This document shows positions 1 to 7,471 of a DNA stretch of 20,796 bases, piece after piece (position 1 is the stretch's first letter; every line of letters begins with the position of its first letter). The notes below the pieces were generated by a model. The model searched no databases. It was not told where the DNA came from and was given only the letters and a program-made list of their open reading frames with translations. Source of the DNA: a virus; IMG/VR virus record IMGVR_UViG_3300017950_001508, positions 1-20,796 of that record; one strand, given 5' to 3'. The position numbers and the translations under genes are program-made.

Positions 1-483
1 AAGCCTCAAAGCGACCCTACAGCCAGCCGAGTGGTAGATGGGTATACAGCAGACAACCTAAAGCGTTTACACAACGGTATGCCGCAACGTGCATACACTG
101 AAACCAAACGCAAATGGAGCGGTCGTCCGAGTCCTAAATTTGAAATACCTGCTGATGCAATGCATAAACCAGATGCAAAAGTGCCTTGGCATATGCAAGT
201 AGAATTTAGAGACAAAGACGGTAAAGCATGGTATATGGATCAAGCAGAACGTTTTAATGCTTTCAACTTTAACAAGTTTAAAGGCTGGAGTTGTAATGCT
301 GGTTATCAAGGTATTATCATTCGTGAGCCAGATGGCAGTGTGAAACGCAGTTATAGTTGCCACGATGTGCCTCTTGGCAATATTGAAACAGGATTTAAAC
401 TGTTTGACAAGGCTATGCCTTGTATAACCGAAAGTTGTGTCAGTAGTGCTGATAGTAAAATACCTAAGAGGAAAATCAAATGA
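1..483 (+). CDS. Radical SAM protein, C-terminal twitch/SPASM-like part (5' truncated by window)
   Basis: The frame is open from base 1 to the TGA at 481-483, so this is the 3' part of a longer gene; the GTG at 31 is internal and need not be a start. Four cysteines (codons at 292, 358, 421 and 436) sit in a GWSC ... SYSC ... PLGNI ... PC-x4-C arrangement, as in the auxiliary cluster-binding C-terminal domain of the twitch/SPASM radical SAM proteins common in marine T4-like phages. The CxxxCxxC radical SAM core would lie upstream of base 1 and cannot be seen. The tail ends in a basic SKIPKRK segment. The stop overlaps the start of the P450 gene (ATGA), indicating translational coupling. Family by motif recall; substrate unknown. 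Confidence 0.75.
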   Translation, partial: KPQSDPTASRVVDGYTADNLKRLHNGMPQRAYTETKRKWSGRPSPKFEIPADAMHKPDAKVPWHMQVEFRDKDGKAWYMDQAERFNAFNFNKFKGWSCNAGYQGIIIREPDGSVKRSYSCHDVPLGNIETGFKLFDKAMPCITESCVSSADSKIPKRKIK

Positions 484-1727
484 GGAAAATTGATTTTGAA
501 ATTGTTAATCCTGATTTCTTATACAAAATGGACGAACACATAACATTTTGTTTTAAAAACGAAGAACGCGGCTTCTTTTGGCACCCAGTATATAAACATT
601 GGATTATCTTTTCGATGGATCGCCTTAAAGAGGCATCTAAAATGAATGATAGATTCAGTCTTGCAAAAACATCTCCAGCACCATTTGATCCTACTCCTCT
701 TGGAGGTGTTTGGAGAGCAGGATATGCGTTGACACTTCGTGAAGGTCCGCATCACCACCTTGCTAAAAAACATAGTTTAGATTGGATTAAACGTCGAGCA
801 GGCGATTTTACAAAAATCTTTACAGATAACTTATATAAAGATCTTGACTCGATTAAAAAGGGCGTTCCATTTAAAGCATACGATGTCATAGGCAAAACAG
901 TAACAGATACCCAAGTTCAATCAATTGAGTTTCCGTGGGATGCATTGGATGTTACTGAAGATTATGTAAAAGACGGATTTCATAAGTGGATGCGTCCTGG
1001 AAATGTATTTTCAAACTTTAATCCGGACTTTGATTACGATAAGCCTGTATCAGAGACTACTGAGTTTTATAGTATGTTCTCTCGTATAGTTAACGAAGCA
1101 ATAGAATATTATCATAACAATGATAAAGATTACGATACTATGATTAATATGACTAAAAACCTCAACGACAAACAATCTGAATATAACGATAATCCTAAAC
1201 TAATGGCGTATATGTTTATTCAGTCTTTATGGACAGTGGTTATTCCTACATTTTCGTTAAGTTTATATCAGAACATTTTAATGAACTTTTGTAAATATCC
1301 AGATATTGTTAAACGTATAAAAGAAGATAGGTCTTTAGTTTCTGCATTTGCTAGAGAAAGTTTACGATTAGCACCTTTAAAGGGCGGCGTACGAGATATT
1401 GTTGACGATACAGTATTTCATGGTTATAAGTTTGATGGAGGCGGCCGCATTTTGTTATATACATATGGTGCCAATCGAGATCCAAAATATTATAAAGATC
1501 CGTTAGTATTTAGACTTGAAAGAGATAACGAACCGTTGCCGGTAACACTTGCATATGGCCCGCATCATTGTACAGGTGATTTTCTTGTTAAGCATTTTTT
1601 AGAAATTATTACAAATGCATTATTAGATAGATTTGATACGTTTGAGATTACAAGACAGCCTGAGCTATTGCCTGCTATGTTTGGAAGTACAACTGTTTAC
1701 AAAGATTTAGAAATGGTATTTTCGTGA
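480..1727 (+). CDS. Cytochrome P450 family protein
   Basis: The 415-residue length matches bacterial soluble class I P450s. The K-helix ExxR motif is E293-S-L-R296. The meander follows as ANRDPKYYKDPLVFRLER. The heme loop is AYGPHHCTG with C364 as the expected axial thiolate, although the usual phenylalanine of FGxGxHxCxG is replaced (AYGP). The I-helix region around residues 250-260 reads TVVIPTF. T257 could be the conserved threonine, but the acidic residue normally before it is absent (P256). P450s usually insert one oxygen atom using O2 and electrons from a ferredoxin/reductase pair; no redox partner is encoded here, so host electron donors would be needed. The altered oxygen-activation site leaves room for peroxide use or other chemistry (inference). 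The start overlaps the upstream stop (ATGA) and the end overlaps the next gene (GTGA). The protein has no N-terminal membrane anchor. P450 genes are rare in phages. Confidence 0.88.
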   Translation: MRKIDFEIVNPDFLYKMDEHITFCFKNEERGFFWHPVYKHWIIFSMDRLKEASKMNDRFSLAKTSPAPFDPTPLGGVWRAGYALTLREGPHHHLAKKHSLDWIKRRAGDFTKIFTDNLYKDLDSIKKGVPFKAYDVIGKTVTDTQVQSIEFPWDALDVTEDYVKDGFHKWMRPGNVFSNFNPDFDYDKPVSETTEFYSMFSRIVNEAIEYYHNNDKDYDTMINMTKNLNDKQSEYNDNPKLMAYMFIQSLWTVVIPTFSLSLYQNILMNFCKYPDIVKRIKEDRSLVSAFARESLRLAPLKGGVRDIVDDTVFHGYKFDGGGRILLYTYGANRDPKYYKDPLVFRLERDNEPLPVTLAYGPHHCTGDFLVKHFLEIITNALLDRFDTFEITRQPELLPAMFGSTTVYKDLEMVFS

Positions 1728-2239
1728 TAGAAACAAGGATTATATCTAAACCTACCTTGCAGTTATTAGAATTCATTAATGAATGTGATAGGATGAATTA
1801 CAATAATAACAATAGCCTAGAGTCTATGAAATTTAATAACACATTACGTATTGGCGGAAACTGGTTCGCCACTTTTCATAATACTAAAATTGTTGGCATA
1901 AGCGGAGTACATCCATTCCTCAACGGTATACGAGCATTATTTAGAGGATGTCAACTTTATTCAATTCCTGGCGGATTAAGTAAGAATCATATGAATTGTT
2001 GGATGTTTCGCTATCACTTGCCTATAGTAATTAATATGTACAGCAATAAGCCTATATACATAACAACTAATACCGAAACTGACCACAGCGGCAAAATGTT
2101 AAAGTTAAACAAACTTTATCACATACTTGAAAAAAAACAAATAGTAGAACATCTAGGGTGTCAAAAGGTTTTTGATACCGAACAAAATATATGGAAACTA
2201 AATATAAAAGAATATTGTAAGATAAACCCGGAGATTTAA
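1724..2239 (+). CDS. GNAT-like acyltransferase fold protein
   Basis: The gene encodes 171 residues and starts at a GTG that overlaps the P450 stop (GTGA). The layout resembles diverged GNAT N-acyltransferases of marine phages: an N-terminal helix, a strand pair GGNWFATF..KIVGISGVH (about residues 44-63), a RALFRGCQLY segment, a THTxTDHSGKM-like helix start near residue 120, and a closing IWKLN strand. A clear Q/RxxGxG/A acetyl-CoA loop is not visible, so activity and acyl donor are uncertain. In context it could transfer an acyl group activated by the adenylating enzyme two genes downstream, but that is inference. It is one codon-tight member of the + strand operon; its TAA directly abuts the next ATG. 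Confidence 0.5.
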   Translation: MIETRIISKPTLQLLEFINECDRMNYNNNNSLESMKFNNTLRIGGNWFATFHNTKIVGISGVHPFLNGIRALFRGCQLYSIPGGLSKNHMNCWMFRYHLPIVINMYSNKPIYITTNTETDHSGKMLKLNKLYHILEKKQIVEHLGCQKVFDTEQNIWKLNIKEYCKINPEI

Positions 2240-3427
2240 ATGAAGATTGCTATATTAGGTGCTGGAAGTGCAGGGGTATTAACTGCAGGCTGTTTACTTA
2301 AAGATTTTAAAAATCGTGAAATTGAGTTAGAGCTTACCCATGTATATGATCCAAGTAAGCCTATCCTCGGAGTAGGTGAGAGTACAACGTCAGAAGTAAC
2401 CTTTGCTATTGGTCAGGCATTTGATTTCATATTTGCAACAGAAGCAAAAGAACTCAACAGCACAACTAAGTACGGCACACATTACATTGATTGGAGAGAG
2501 AAAGATATTATTTTTCCTTTTCAATCAGGATATCATGCTATCCATTTTGATGCAAAAGATTTTGTTAAAATGGGCATGGAACGCTTAAAAAAATTATATA
2601 ATAGTTATACTGTATTACACGGTAACGTAGAAAGAGTATCGCAAAGTTTTACTGATTATACTAACGAATCAAGAGGCGGCGAACTAACCGTAGACGGAAA
2701 ACTGCACATATTTGATTATATTATCGATTGTCGAGGTAGACCGACAGATTTTACTGATTACAATGAATGTAACCTTGTTCTAAACTCTGCTTTGGTATAT
2801 GATGATCCAACACCATCTGATTTTGGATTCACACGTCATGTTGCTCATAAGTATGGATGGATGTTTGTTATTCCATTACAACATAGGACATCTCATGGCT
2901 TCCTGTACAACAGTGAGTTTTGTACACGTGAAGAAGCTGAAAAGGAACTTATTCGTATCACAGATGCAACAGATGCAGATACAAAAAACTTCCGTACATT
3001 TGATTTAAAACCATATTATTGTAAGAAGACAGTTGACCAACGTTTATTAAAAAATGGAAACTGTGCAGTGTTCTTTGAACCAATGAGTGCAAATTCGTTG
3101 TATATGGCTGTTAAAAACTGTCAAATACTTTCTGATTATATACGAGGCGAAATTAACGGCTCTCGAGCAAACGAGCTATGTATTTTAAACTATCGTGCAG
3201 TAGAAGATTTAATTAACTTAATCTATCATGGAGGCTCTATATACAAAAACGAATTTTGGGACTGGGCAAAGAAAACATCTGCTGAACGTATAGAAAAGAC
3301 TGATGTATTGAAACGATATGTAAAAGGGCAAAACGACGAAATGTTTAAAACTATTACTGAACGGTTCATGGGTCATCACGTTTTAAAATACGTTGACCAA
3401 GAGTTTGGATTTCATTACTTTGATTGA
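2240..3427 (+). CDS. Flavin-dependent tryptophan halogenase-like protein
   Basis: The 395 residues start at an ATG abutting the previous TAA, with GGAG six bases upstream. The FAD-binding GxGxxG is seen at the N terminus (GAGSAGVLTAG). GVGESTTSE follows, matching the GEST/GEAT signature of the PrnA family. K77 in TTKYGTHYIDW aligns with the catalytic lysine (K79 of PrnA), and W207-M-F-V-I-P212 is a variant of the WxWxIP halogenase motif with Phe for the second Trp. EPMSANSLY (E280-Y288) lies where PrnA has the PLESTG chloride/substrate loop, so the catalytic Glu and the chloride-contacting Ser-Thr appear replaced by S283, A284 and N285. The fold is therefore well supported, but halogenation is doubtful; it may be a flavin monooxygenase or oxidase, or use another acid. 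PrnA is about 540 residues, so this is a short member. Related genes are annotated in marine T4-like phages. No flavin reductase is encoded here. Confidence 0.82.
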   Translation: MKIAILGAGSAGVLTAGCLLKDFKNREIELELTHVYDPSKPILGVGESTTSEVTFAIGQAFDFIFATEAKELNSTTKYGTHYIDWREKDIIFPFQSGYHAIHFDAKDFVKMGMERLKKLYNSYTVLHGNVERVSQSFTDYTNESRGGELTVDGKLHIFDYIIDCRGRPTDFTDYNECNLVLNSALVYDDPTPSDFGFTRHVAHKYGWMFVIPLQHRTSHGFLYNSEFCTREEAEKELIRITDATDADTKNFRTFDLKPYYCKKTVDQRLLKNGNCAVFFEPMSANSLYMAVKNCQILSDYIRGEINGSRANELCILNYRAVEDLINLIYHGGSIYKNEFWDWAKKTSAERIEKTDVLKRYVKGQNDEMFKTITERFMGHHVLKYVDQEFGFHYFD

Positions 3428-4160
3428 TAAATTAGAACATATTATTGTAAATGGCATAACTATTAAAACATCGGGTACATCCGGAGTTCCAAAAGAGATA
3501 TATCAGCCCCCAAGTAAAATAGTAGCAGATGCCAAATGTGCAATCCAAGTTCAGGATATTAATGTGCATAGTTCTATATACACTTGTTTAAGTTTAGAGC
3601 GTGCTGGAGGATTGTTTGCCCAATCTATTCCAGGATTGATAGCTGGTGCAACAGTTAACTTTGATAAATTTAATCTATATAAATATACTAAAGTAGCAGA
3701 TAGATATACTCATACACATTTAACCCCAAAGCAAGCAAAGGGTGTTATGTTAACAAAGGGATTTAAAACACTTGACTTAACCGGCAAAACATTTTTAGTA
3801 GGATCTGAGCCCGTCACGTATGATATTATTGAAGGTTTTATCAATCGAGGTGCTCGAGTAATATGTATATGGGGAATGACCGAAGTTGGAGTAAATGCCA
3901 TTATGCATATATTTAATAACATAGAAGAAGTGTATGCACTTAAAGATATTACGCCTGCTAACTCTACTGTACTCGGTAATATATTTAACTGTGATTATAA
4001 GATAGACAAAGAAAATAGATTATTAGTAAAAGGTGATATATCTGTATATGGGGACAACTGGTTTAATACACAAGATCAAGTAATAGAACAAGACGGAATA
4101 TTATTCTACATTGGAAGAAACGGCACTCCAGTAGACTTTAATAATCCAAGGAAAGGATAA
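3420..4160 (+). CDS. Minimal adenylate-forming (AMP-binding) enzyme
   Basis: The ANL-superfamily core motifs are present in order, numbered from the TTG at 3420. The P-loop is TSGTSGVPK (residues 17-25, motif A3), A5 is WGMTE (151-155), A7 is NTQDQ with ribose-binding D219, and A8 is YIGR with R233. Family members convert a carboxylate to an acyl-adenylate and often then to an acyl-CoA. At about 246 residues it lacks the usual N-terminal 150 or so residues and ends straight after A8, with no C-terminal lobe and no A10 lysine. If functional it would keep ATP and carboxylate binding but not the domain-rotating second half-reaction (inference). There is no ATG. TTG at 3420 overlaps the upstream stop by 8 bases; TTGs at 3393 and 3405 are alternatives with longer overlap. 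The acid substrate is unknown; the short GNAT-like neighbour is a possible acyl acceptor enzyme. Confidence 0.78.
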   Translation: MIDKLEHIIVNGITIKTSGTSGVPKEIYQPPSKIVADAKCAIQVQDINVHSSIYTCLSLERAGGLFAQSIPGLIAGATVNFDKFNLYKYTKVADRYTHTHLTPKQAKGVMLTKGFKTLDLTGKTFLVGSEPVTYDIIEGFINRGARVICIWGMTEVGVNAIMHIFNNIEEVYALKDITPANSTVLGNIFNCDYKIDKENRLLVKGDISVYGDNWFNTQDQVIEQDGILFYIGRNGTPVDFNNPRKG

Positions 4161-4161
4161 T

Positions 4162-6237
4162 ATGAAAACATATGATGTTATAATCATGACTGAAGGCAGC
4201 GACCCGGTATTTAATGTAGCACGGGGAATCGGCGGCTATAAAATTGCATCTGCTTTACGCAATGAAGGATATAGTGTTTTTGTATTAAATAACTTTTCAC
4301 ATTGGATTAAAAACGGAATGATTAAACAAATTCTTGACAAGTTAATCGGTGATAACACACTATGGGTTGGATTTAGTTCTTCGTTGTTTATGAGAAAGAG
4401 TAACGAAGTATATACCAAACGACATACACGAGATACTAATAAAAAAAATATTCTTTGGCGCTGGCCTACTGAAGACGAAGATATTAGAAAAATGACTGAT
4501 TATATTCGATATACCAAAGGTGTAAAAACTGTATACGGCGGCAGTATGTCATATCATCGAGCCGAAGAAGTTAAAAATGAAATAGATTATTATGTAGTTG
4601 GAATGGGCGAACATACTGCATTAAATATTACTAATCACTTAAAAAATGGTACAGATCTTAACTATAATGCCAATCTCGGAACTACTCCCTATATATTTGA
4701 TTATGATCAAAAAGGAGCGTTATTTGATTTTAGAAATACAAAAGTAAACTATATTCCAGAGGACTTTTGGAGTGCGGAAGAAGCTATGGGTATCGAATTT
4801 GGCCGTGGATGCATTTTTAAATGTAAGTTTTGTGCTTATCCATTGATAGGAAAGAAAAAAGGCGATCAATCTTTTTTAAGAGATAAAGAATGTATCAAAC
4901 ACGAATTAAAACAAAACTATGAGTTATATGGCACTACAAAGTATATAATTATCGATGATACATTTAATGAGCAGACTGTTAAGCTACAAGCTATTGCAGA
5001 TGCCATAGAAGAAATTAATCTACCAGAACAACTACAGTTTTCGGCATTTATACGTATTGATCTTGTAGCAAAATGGCCAGAGCAACTAGAACTACTTAAA
5101 AAAATCAATGTGTGTTCTTGGTTTCTCGGTGTTGAATCGTTGAATTATGAGTCAGCCAAGACAATCGGAAAGGGTTGTCCTAGCGCAACAATTTTTGAAA
5201 CAATCAGAAAATCTCGAGAAGTATTTGATGGATCGTTAAGTGTTTACGGTAGCTTTATTGCTGGGTTGCCTTATGATAGTAAAGAAACAATGGATGTTTG
5301 GACTAAGGATGTTATTAAAAACAAAGATCTGTTTGATGCTTTTTCTTTTAGCCCATTAGAGCTCGGCACAGCATCTGAGCTTTCAAAAAATCCAGAAAAG
5401 TTTGGCTATACAGTATATACTGATGATGAAAAGCAAAACAAATGGCGTACTAAAGATTGGGATAGTGACGAGGCTGTTGAATACGTAAAAGTACTTACAA
5501 AAGATTTTATCGATGATATTAAAGTTTCTACCTTCTTTTTAATGTTTTATCAGTGTCTTGGATATTCATTCGAAGAACTTAGAAAAATGACATTTACTGA
5601 ATTATTTACAAGTGCCGAGCCTCGTCGTAAAGCACGGCATTTTTTAGAAAAATCTTATTATTCAAAAGTTGAAAACCTTTTAGAAATAAAGAAGCCCGAA
5701 CCTAATATAAGATATATGAAAAACTTATCGGTTAACCAAGATTTAAAATCTAAATTAAGAAAAGAGTTTTATGAAAACAAGTCACTTGCTAAAGTATTTA
5801 CTGCTTCCAACGAGCACGAAACAAAAAGCATTGATCATCTTCGTGTGATTAGACAAGACGATATGTCTAATTGTAACGTAGCAAATAGTATAGCAAATCA
5901 TGTTAGTTCTATTATTGGTTGCAAAGCTGTTCCTAGGTATTATATACAAGACGGAGATAGTTACCTATCTCCTCATCGTGATCATGGAACAATAACTGCT
6001 TTAAATATAATACTAGATGGCGACGGTCCTATAACATGGAATAGTCCTATATCCTGGAACGAAGATATCGATGTCTATTATGAAGGTGCTTTGCTTAATG
6101 TACAAGAAGAGCACAGTGTACAAACATATAATGAAAGAGTACTTTTTAAACTAGCAATTTTTGATAAAAGTTATGACGAAGTATTAGAAGCAATCAACGG
6201 CAAAGAAGGAGATTTATTTGGCATTGATTCATTATGA
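4162..6237 (+). CDS. B12-binding-type radical SAM protein fused to a C-terminal 2OG-oxygenase-like domain
   Basis: This 691-residue protein shows three parts. Residues 1-165 resemble the Rossmann-like B12-binding domain of class B radical SAM enzymes (GGYKIASALRNEGY near the start, YGGS... and VVGMGEHT later; no DxHxxG, as is common in this class). Residues 210-440 hold the radical SAM core with C217-IFK-C221-KF-C224, preceded by GIEFGRG. After a linker of about 120 residues, residues 570-680 form a double-stranded beta-helix-like oxygenase domain with H605-R-D607, a distal H651 and R659, the spacing of the Asp/Asn beta-hydroxylase-like 2OG-Fe(II) family. B12 radical SAM enzymes typically methylate or rearrange unactivated carbons; 2OG oxygenases hydroxylate. 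The fusion suggests two successive steps on one substrate (inference). The start follows the previous TAA by one base after an AAGGAAAGGA ribosome site. The substrate is unknown. Confidence 0.85.
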   Translation: MKTYDVIIMTEGSDPVFNVARGIGGYKIASALRNEGYSVFVLNNFSHWIKNGMIKQILDKLIGDNTLWVGFSSSLFMRKSNEVYTKRHTRDTNKKNILWRWPTEDEDIRKMTDYIRYTKGVKTVYGGSMSYHRAEEVKNEIDYYVVGMGEHTALNITNHLKNGTDLNYNANLGTTPYIFDYDQKGALFDFRNTKVNYIPEDFWSAEEAMGIEFGRGCIFKCKFCAYPLIGKKKGDQSFLRDKECIKHELKQNYELYGTTKYIIIDDTFNEQTVKLQAIADAIEEINLPEQLQFSAFIRIDLVAKWPEQLELLKKINVCSWFLGVESLNYESAKTIGKGCPSATIFETIRKSREVFDGSLSVYGSFIAGLPYDSKETMDVWTKDVIKNKDLFDAFSFSPLELGTASELSKNPEKFGYTVYTDDEKQNKWRTKDWDSDEAVEYVKVLTKDFIDDIKVSTFFLMFYQCLGYSFEELRKMTFTELFTSAEPRRKARHFLEKSYYSKVENLLEIKKPEPNIRYMKNLSVNQDLKSKLRKEFYENKSLAKVFTASNEHETKSIDHLRVIRQDDMSNCNVANSIANHVSSIIGCKAVPRYYIQDGDSYLSPHRDHGTITALNIILDGDGPITWNSPISWNEDIDVYYEGALLNVQEEHSVQTYNERVLFKLAIFDKSYDEVLEAINGKEGDLFGIDSL
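6206..6211 (+). promoter_or_regulatory. Ribosome binding site fixing a TTG start
   Basis: A full AAGGAG lies inside the end of the radical SAM gene, six bases before the TTG at 6218. It supports that TTG as the start of the downstream oxygenase, because no ATG lies nearby in frame. Confidence 0.7.
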
Positions 6238-6796
6238 TACAATAAACTTACCGATAGTCGAAGGTCTGTTAGAAGAATTAGACAACTTAAATTTAGAATG
6301 GTTCAAACCTTCTAATCCACACAGCGCTCAACAGATATGTTTAAATGCCGCACCAGGCTATACAGATGATTATAGCTTTGGGGCTGGTTACTTTGCAGAT
6401 AAAGGCAAGTCTGATTTCTTTATTAGACTTACACCAGAAGGAGATGTTAGAATACCAATGTCTCCAAAGTCAGTATACGACTGGGAGCTGTGTGATGTTT
6501 TTAAAGGCACATTGTTTAATCACGCCTATTGTGTATTAGAAACAAAATACACTGTCGGTAGAGTGCGTCTATTAAAATCAAAACCGTATACTTGTATGAA
6601 TTGGCATATAGATCCAATTCCTCGTATACATTATCCAATACAAACCAACGAGGCTTGTCTTATGATTATCGAAGATGAAGTATACCATTTACCAAAAGAT
6701 CAATGGACATTTGCTCATACAGATAAAGGAAATCATACTGCGTTAAATGCTAGTAATATTGATCGTATTCATTTAGTAGCAGATATATTACCATGA
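6218..6796 (+). CDS. Aspartyl/asparaginyl beta-hydroxylase-like 2OG-Fe(II) oxygenase
   Basis: This 192-residue protein has the metal facial triad H130-I-D132 and H173, plus the 2OG-binding-type R183. These sit in the family's usual surroundings: NWHIDPIPRIHYPI, then TNEACLMIIEDE, HLP, NHTALNAS and DRIHLV. Family members hydroxylate Asp/Asn or related groups using 2-oxoglutarate, O2 and Fe(II). Stand-alone copies are frequent in cyanophages and pelagiphages with unknown targets. The TTG start overlaps the previous gene by 20 bases behind a strong AAGGAG, and the stop overlaps the methyltransferase start (ATGA). The N-terminal 90 residues carry no motif I recognise. It is one of three such domains in the window, the others being the C terminus of the upstream protein and a - strand gene at 13487-14041. 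Confidence 0.82.
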   Translation: MALIHYDTINLPIVEGLLEELDNLNLEWFKPSNPHSAQQICLNAAPGYTDDYSFGAGYFADKGKSDFFIRLTPEGDVRIPMSPKSVYDWELCDVFKGTLFNHAYCVLETKYTVGRVRLLKSKPYTCMNWHIDPIPRIHYPIQTNEACLMIIEDEVYHLPKDQWTFAHTDKGNHTALNASNIDRIHLVADILP

Positions 6797-7470
6797 TATT
6801 TAAAAAACTTAATGTGTTTAATATATTTGATCAGTTTGTAACTGATTACAAAAATAAAAAAATATTAGACTTTGGAGGAAACCGAGGTAATCTAATTAGT
6901 TATAGCAACGGCAAAATCCATGAAAAAAACTATACTTGTATGGACGTAAGTAAGGATTCATTGAATGCTCTTTTAAATGAACACCCGGCTGCAAATGTAG
7001 TTTATTGGAACAGATACCATTCTATATATAATCCTGCTGGTAGTAAAACAGAAACATTTCCAAATATTGGAATATTTGATATTTCGTTTGCTAACAGTGT
7101 ATTTACTCATCATAACTTAGAAGAACTACTTTATTGTGTAGAAAACCTATGTACCATATCTACATATGTATATTTTACATATATCGATCCATCTAATCAA
7201 AAAATATTTGATATACTTCATAATACGCACAGAACAATAGATGTTTCAGAAAAACAAATGAAAAAAATACGCAGCAATAAAGTTTCGTATATTACAAATA
7301 ACGATAACATGCTATGGTCTGTATTTGATACGGTCGAACTTAAAAAGTCTATAAAAAAATATTCTAGATTTCAGTTATCTATAGAAGATGGACTAACAGA
7401 CGGATTTAACTGGATGAAAATTACAGTGTTAGATAGAAATATTATTGTACCATCTTTAATAGGATATTAA
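6793..7470 (+). CDS. Class I SAM-dependent methyltransferase
   Basis: The 225-residue protein has motif I ILDFGGNRGN (residues 24-33) after a short helix, the acidic post-II residue in CMDVSKDSLN near residue 51, and a motif IV-like FDISFANSVFTHHNLEELL near residue 97. The order and spacing are those of Rossmann-fold methyltransferases, which move a methyl from SAM to O, N, C or S. There is no N(D)PPY motif, so an adenine-N6 or cytosine-N4 DNA methylase is unlikely; a small-molecule or protein methyltransferase fits better. It starts with an ATGA overlap on the oxygenase and is followed after one base by the PP-loop gene, so it belongs to the same coupled operon. The substrate is not deducible. 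Confidence 0.78.
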   Translation: MIFKKLNVFNIFDQFVTDYKNKKILDFGGNRGNLISYSNGKIHEKNYTCMDVSKDSLNALLNEHPAANVVYWNRYHSIYNPAGSKTETFPNIGIFDISFANSVFTHHNLEELLYCVENLCTISTYVYFTYIDPSNQKIFDILHNTHRTIDVSEKQMKKIRSNKVSYITNNDNMLWSVFDTVELKKSIKKYSRFQLSIEDGLTDGFNWMKITVLDRNIIVPSLIGY

Positions 7471-7471
7471 A

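Noticed and set aside
31-33. GTG at 31 as the start of the first gene
   Set aside because: The frame stays open to base 1, the codon lacks a ribosome site, and the protein lacks the radical SAM core expected upstream, so the gene is treated as truncated by the window.
6793-7470. DNA methyltransferase of a restriction-modification or anti-restriction system
   Set aside because: No DPPY or PC catalytic motif and no restriction gene nearby; small-molecule or protein methylation fits better.
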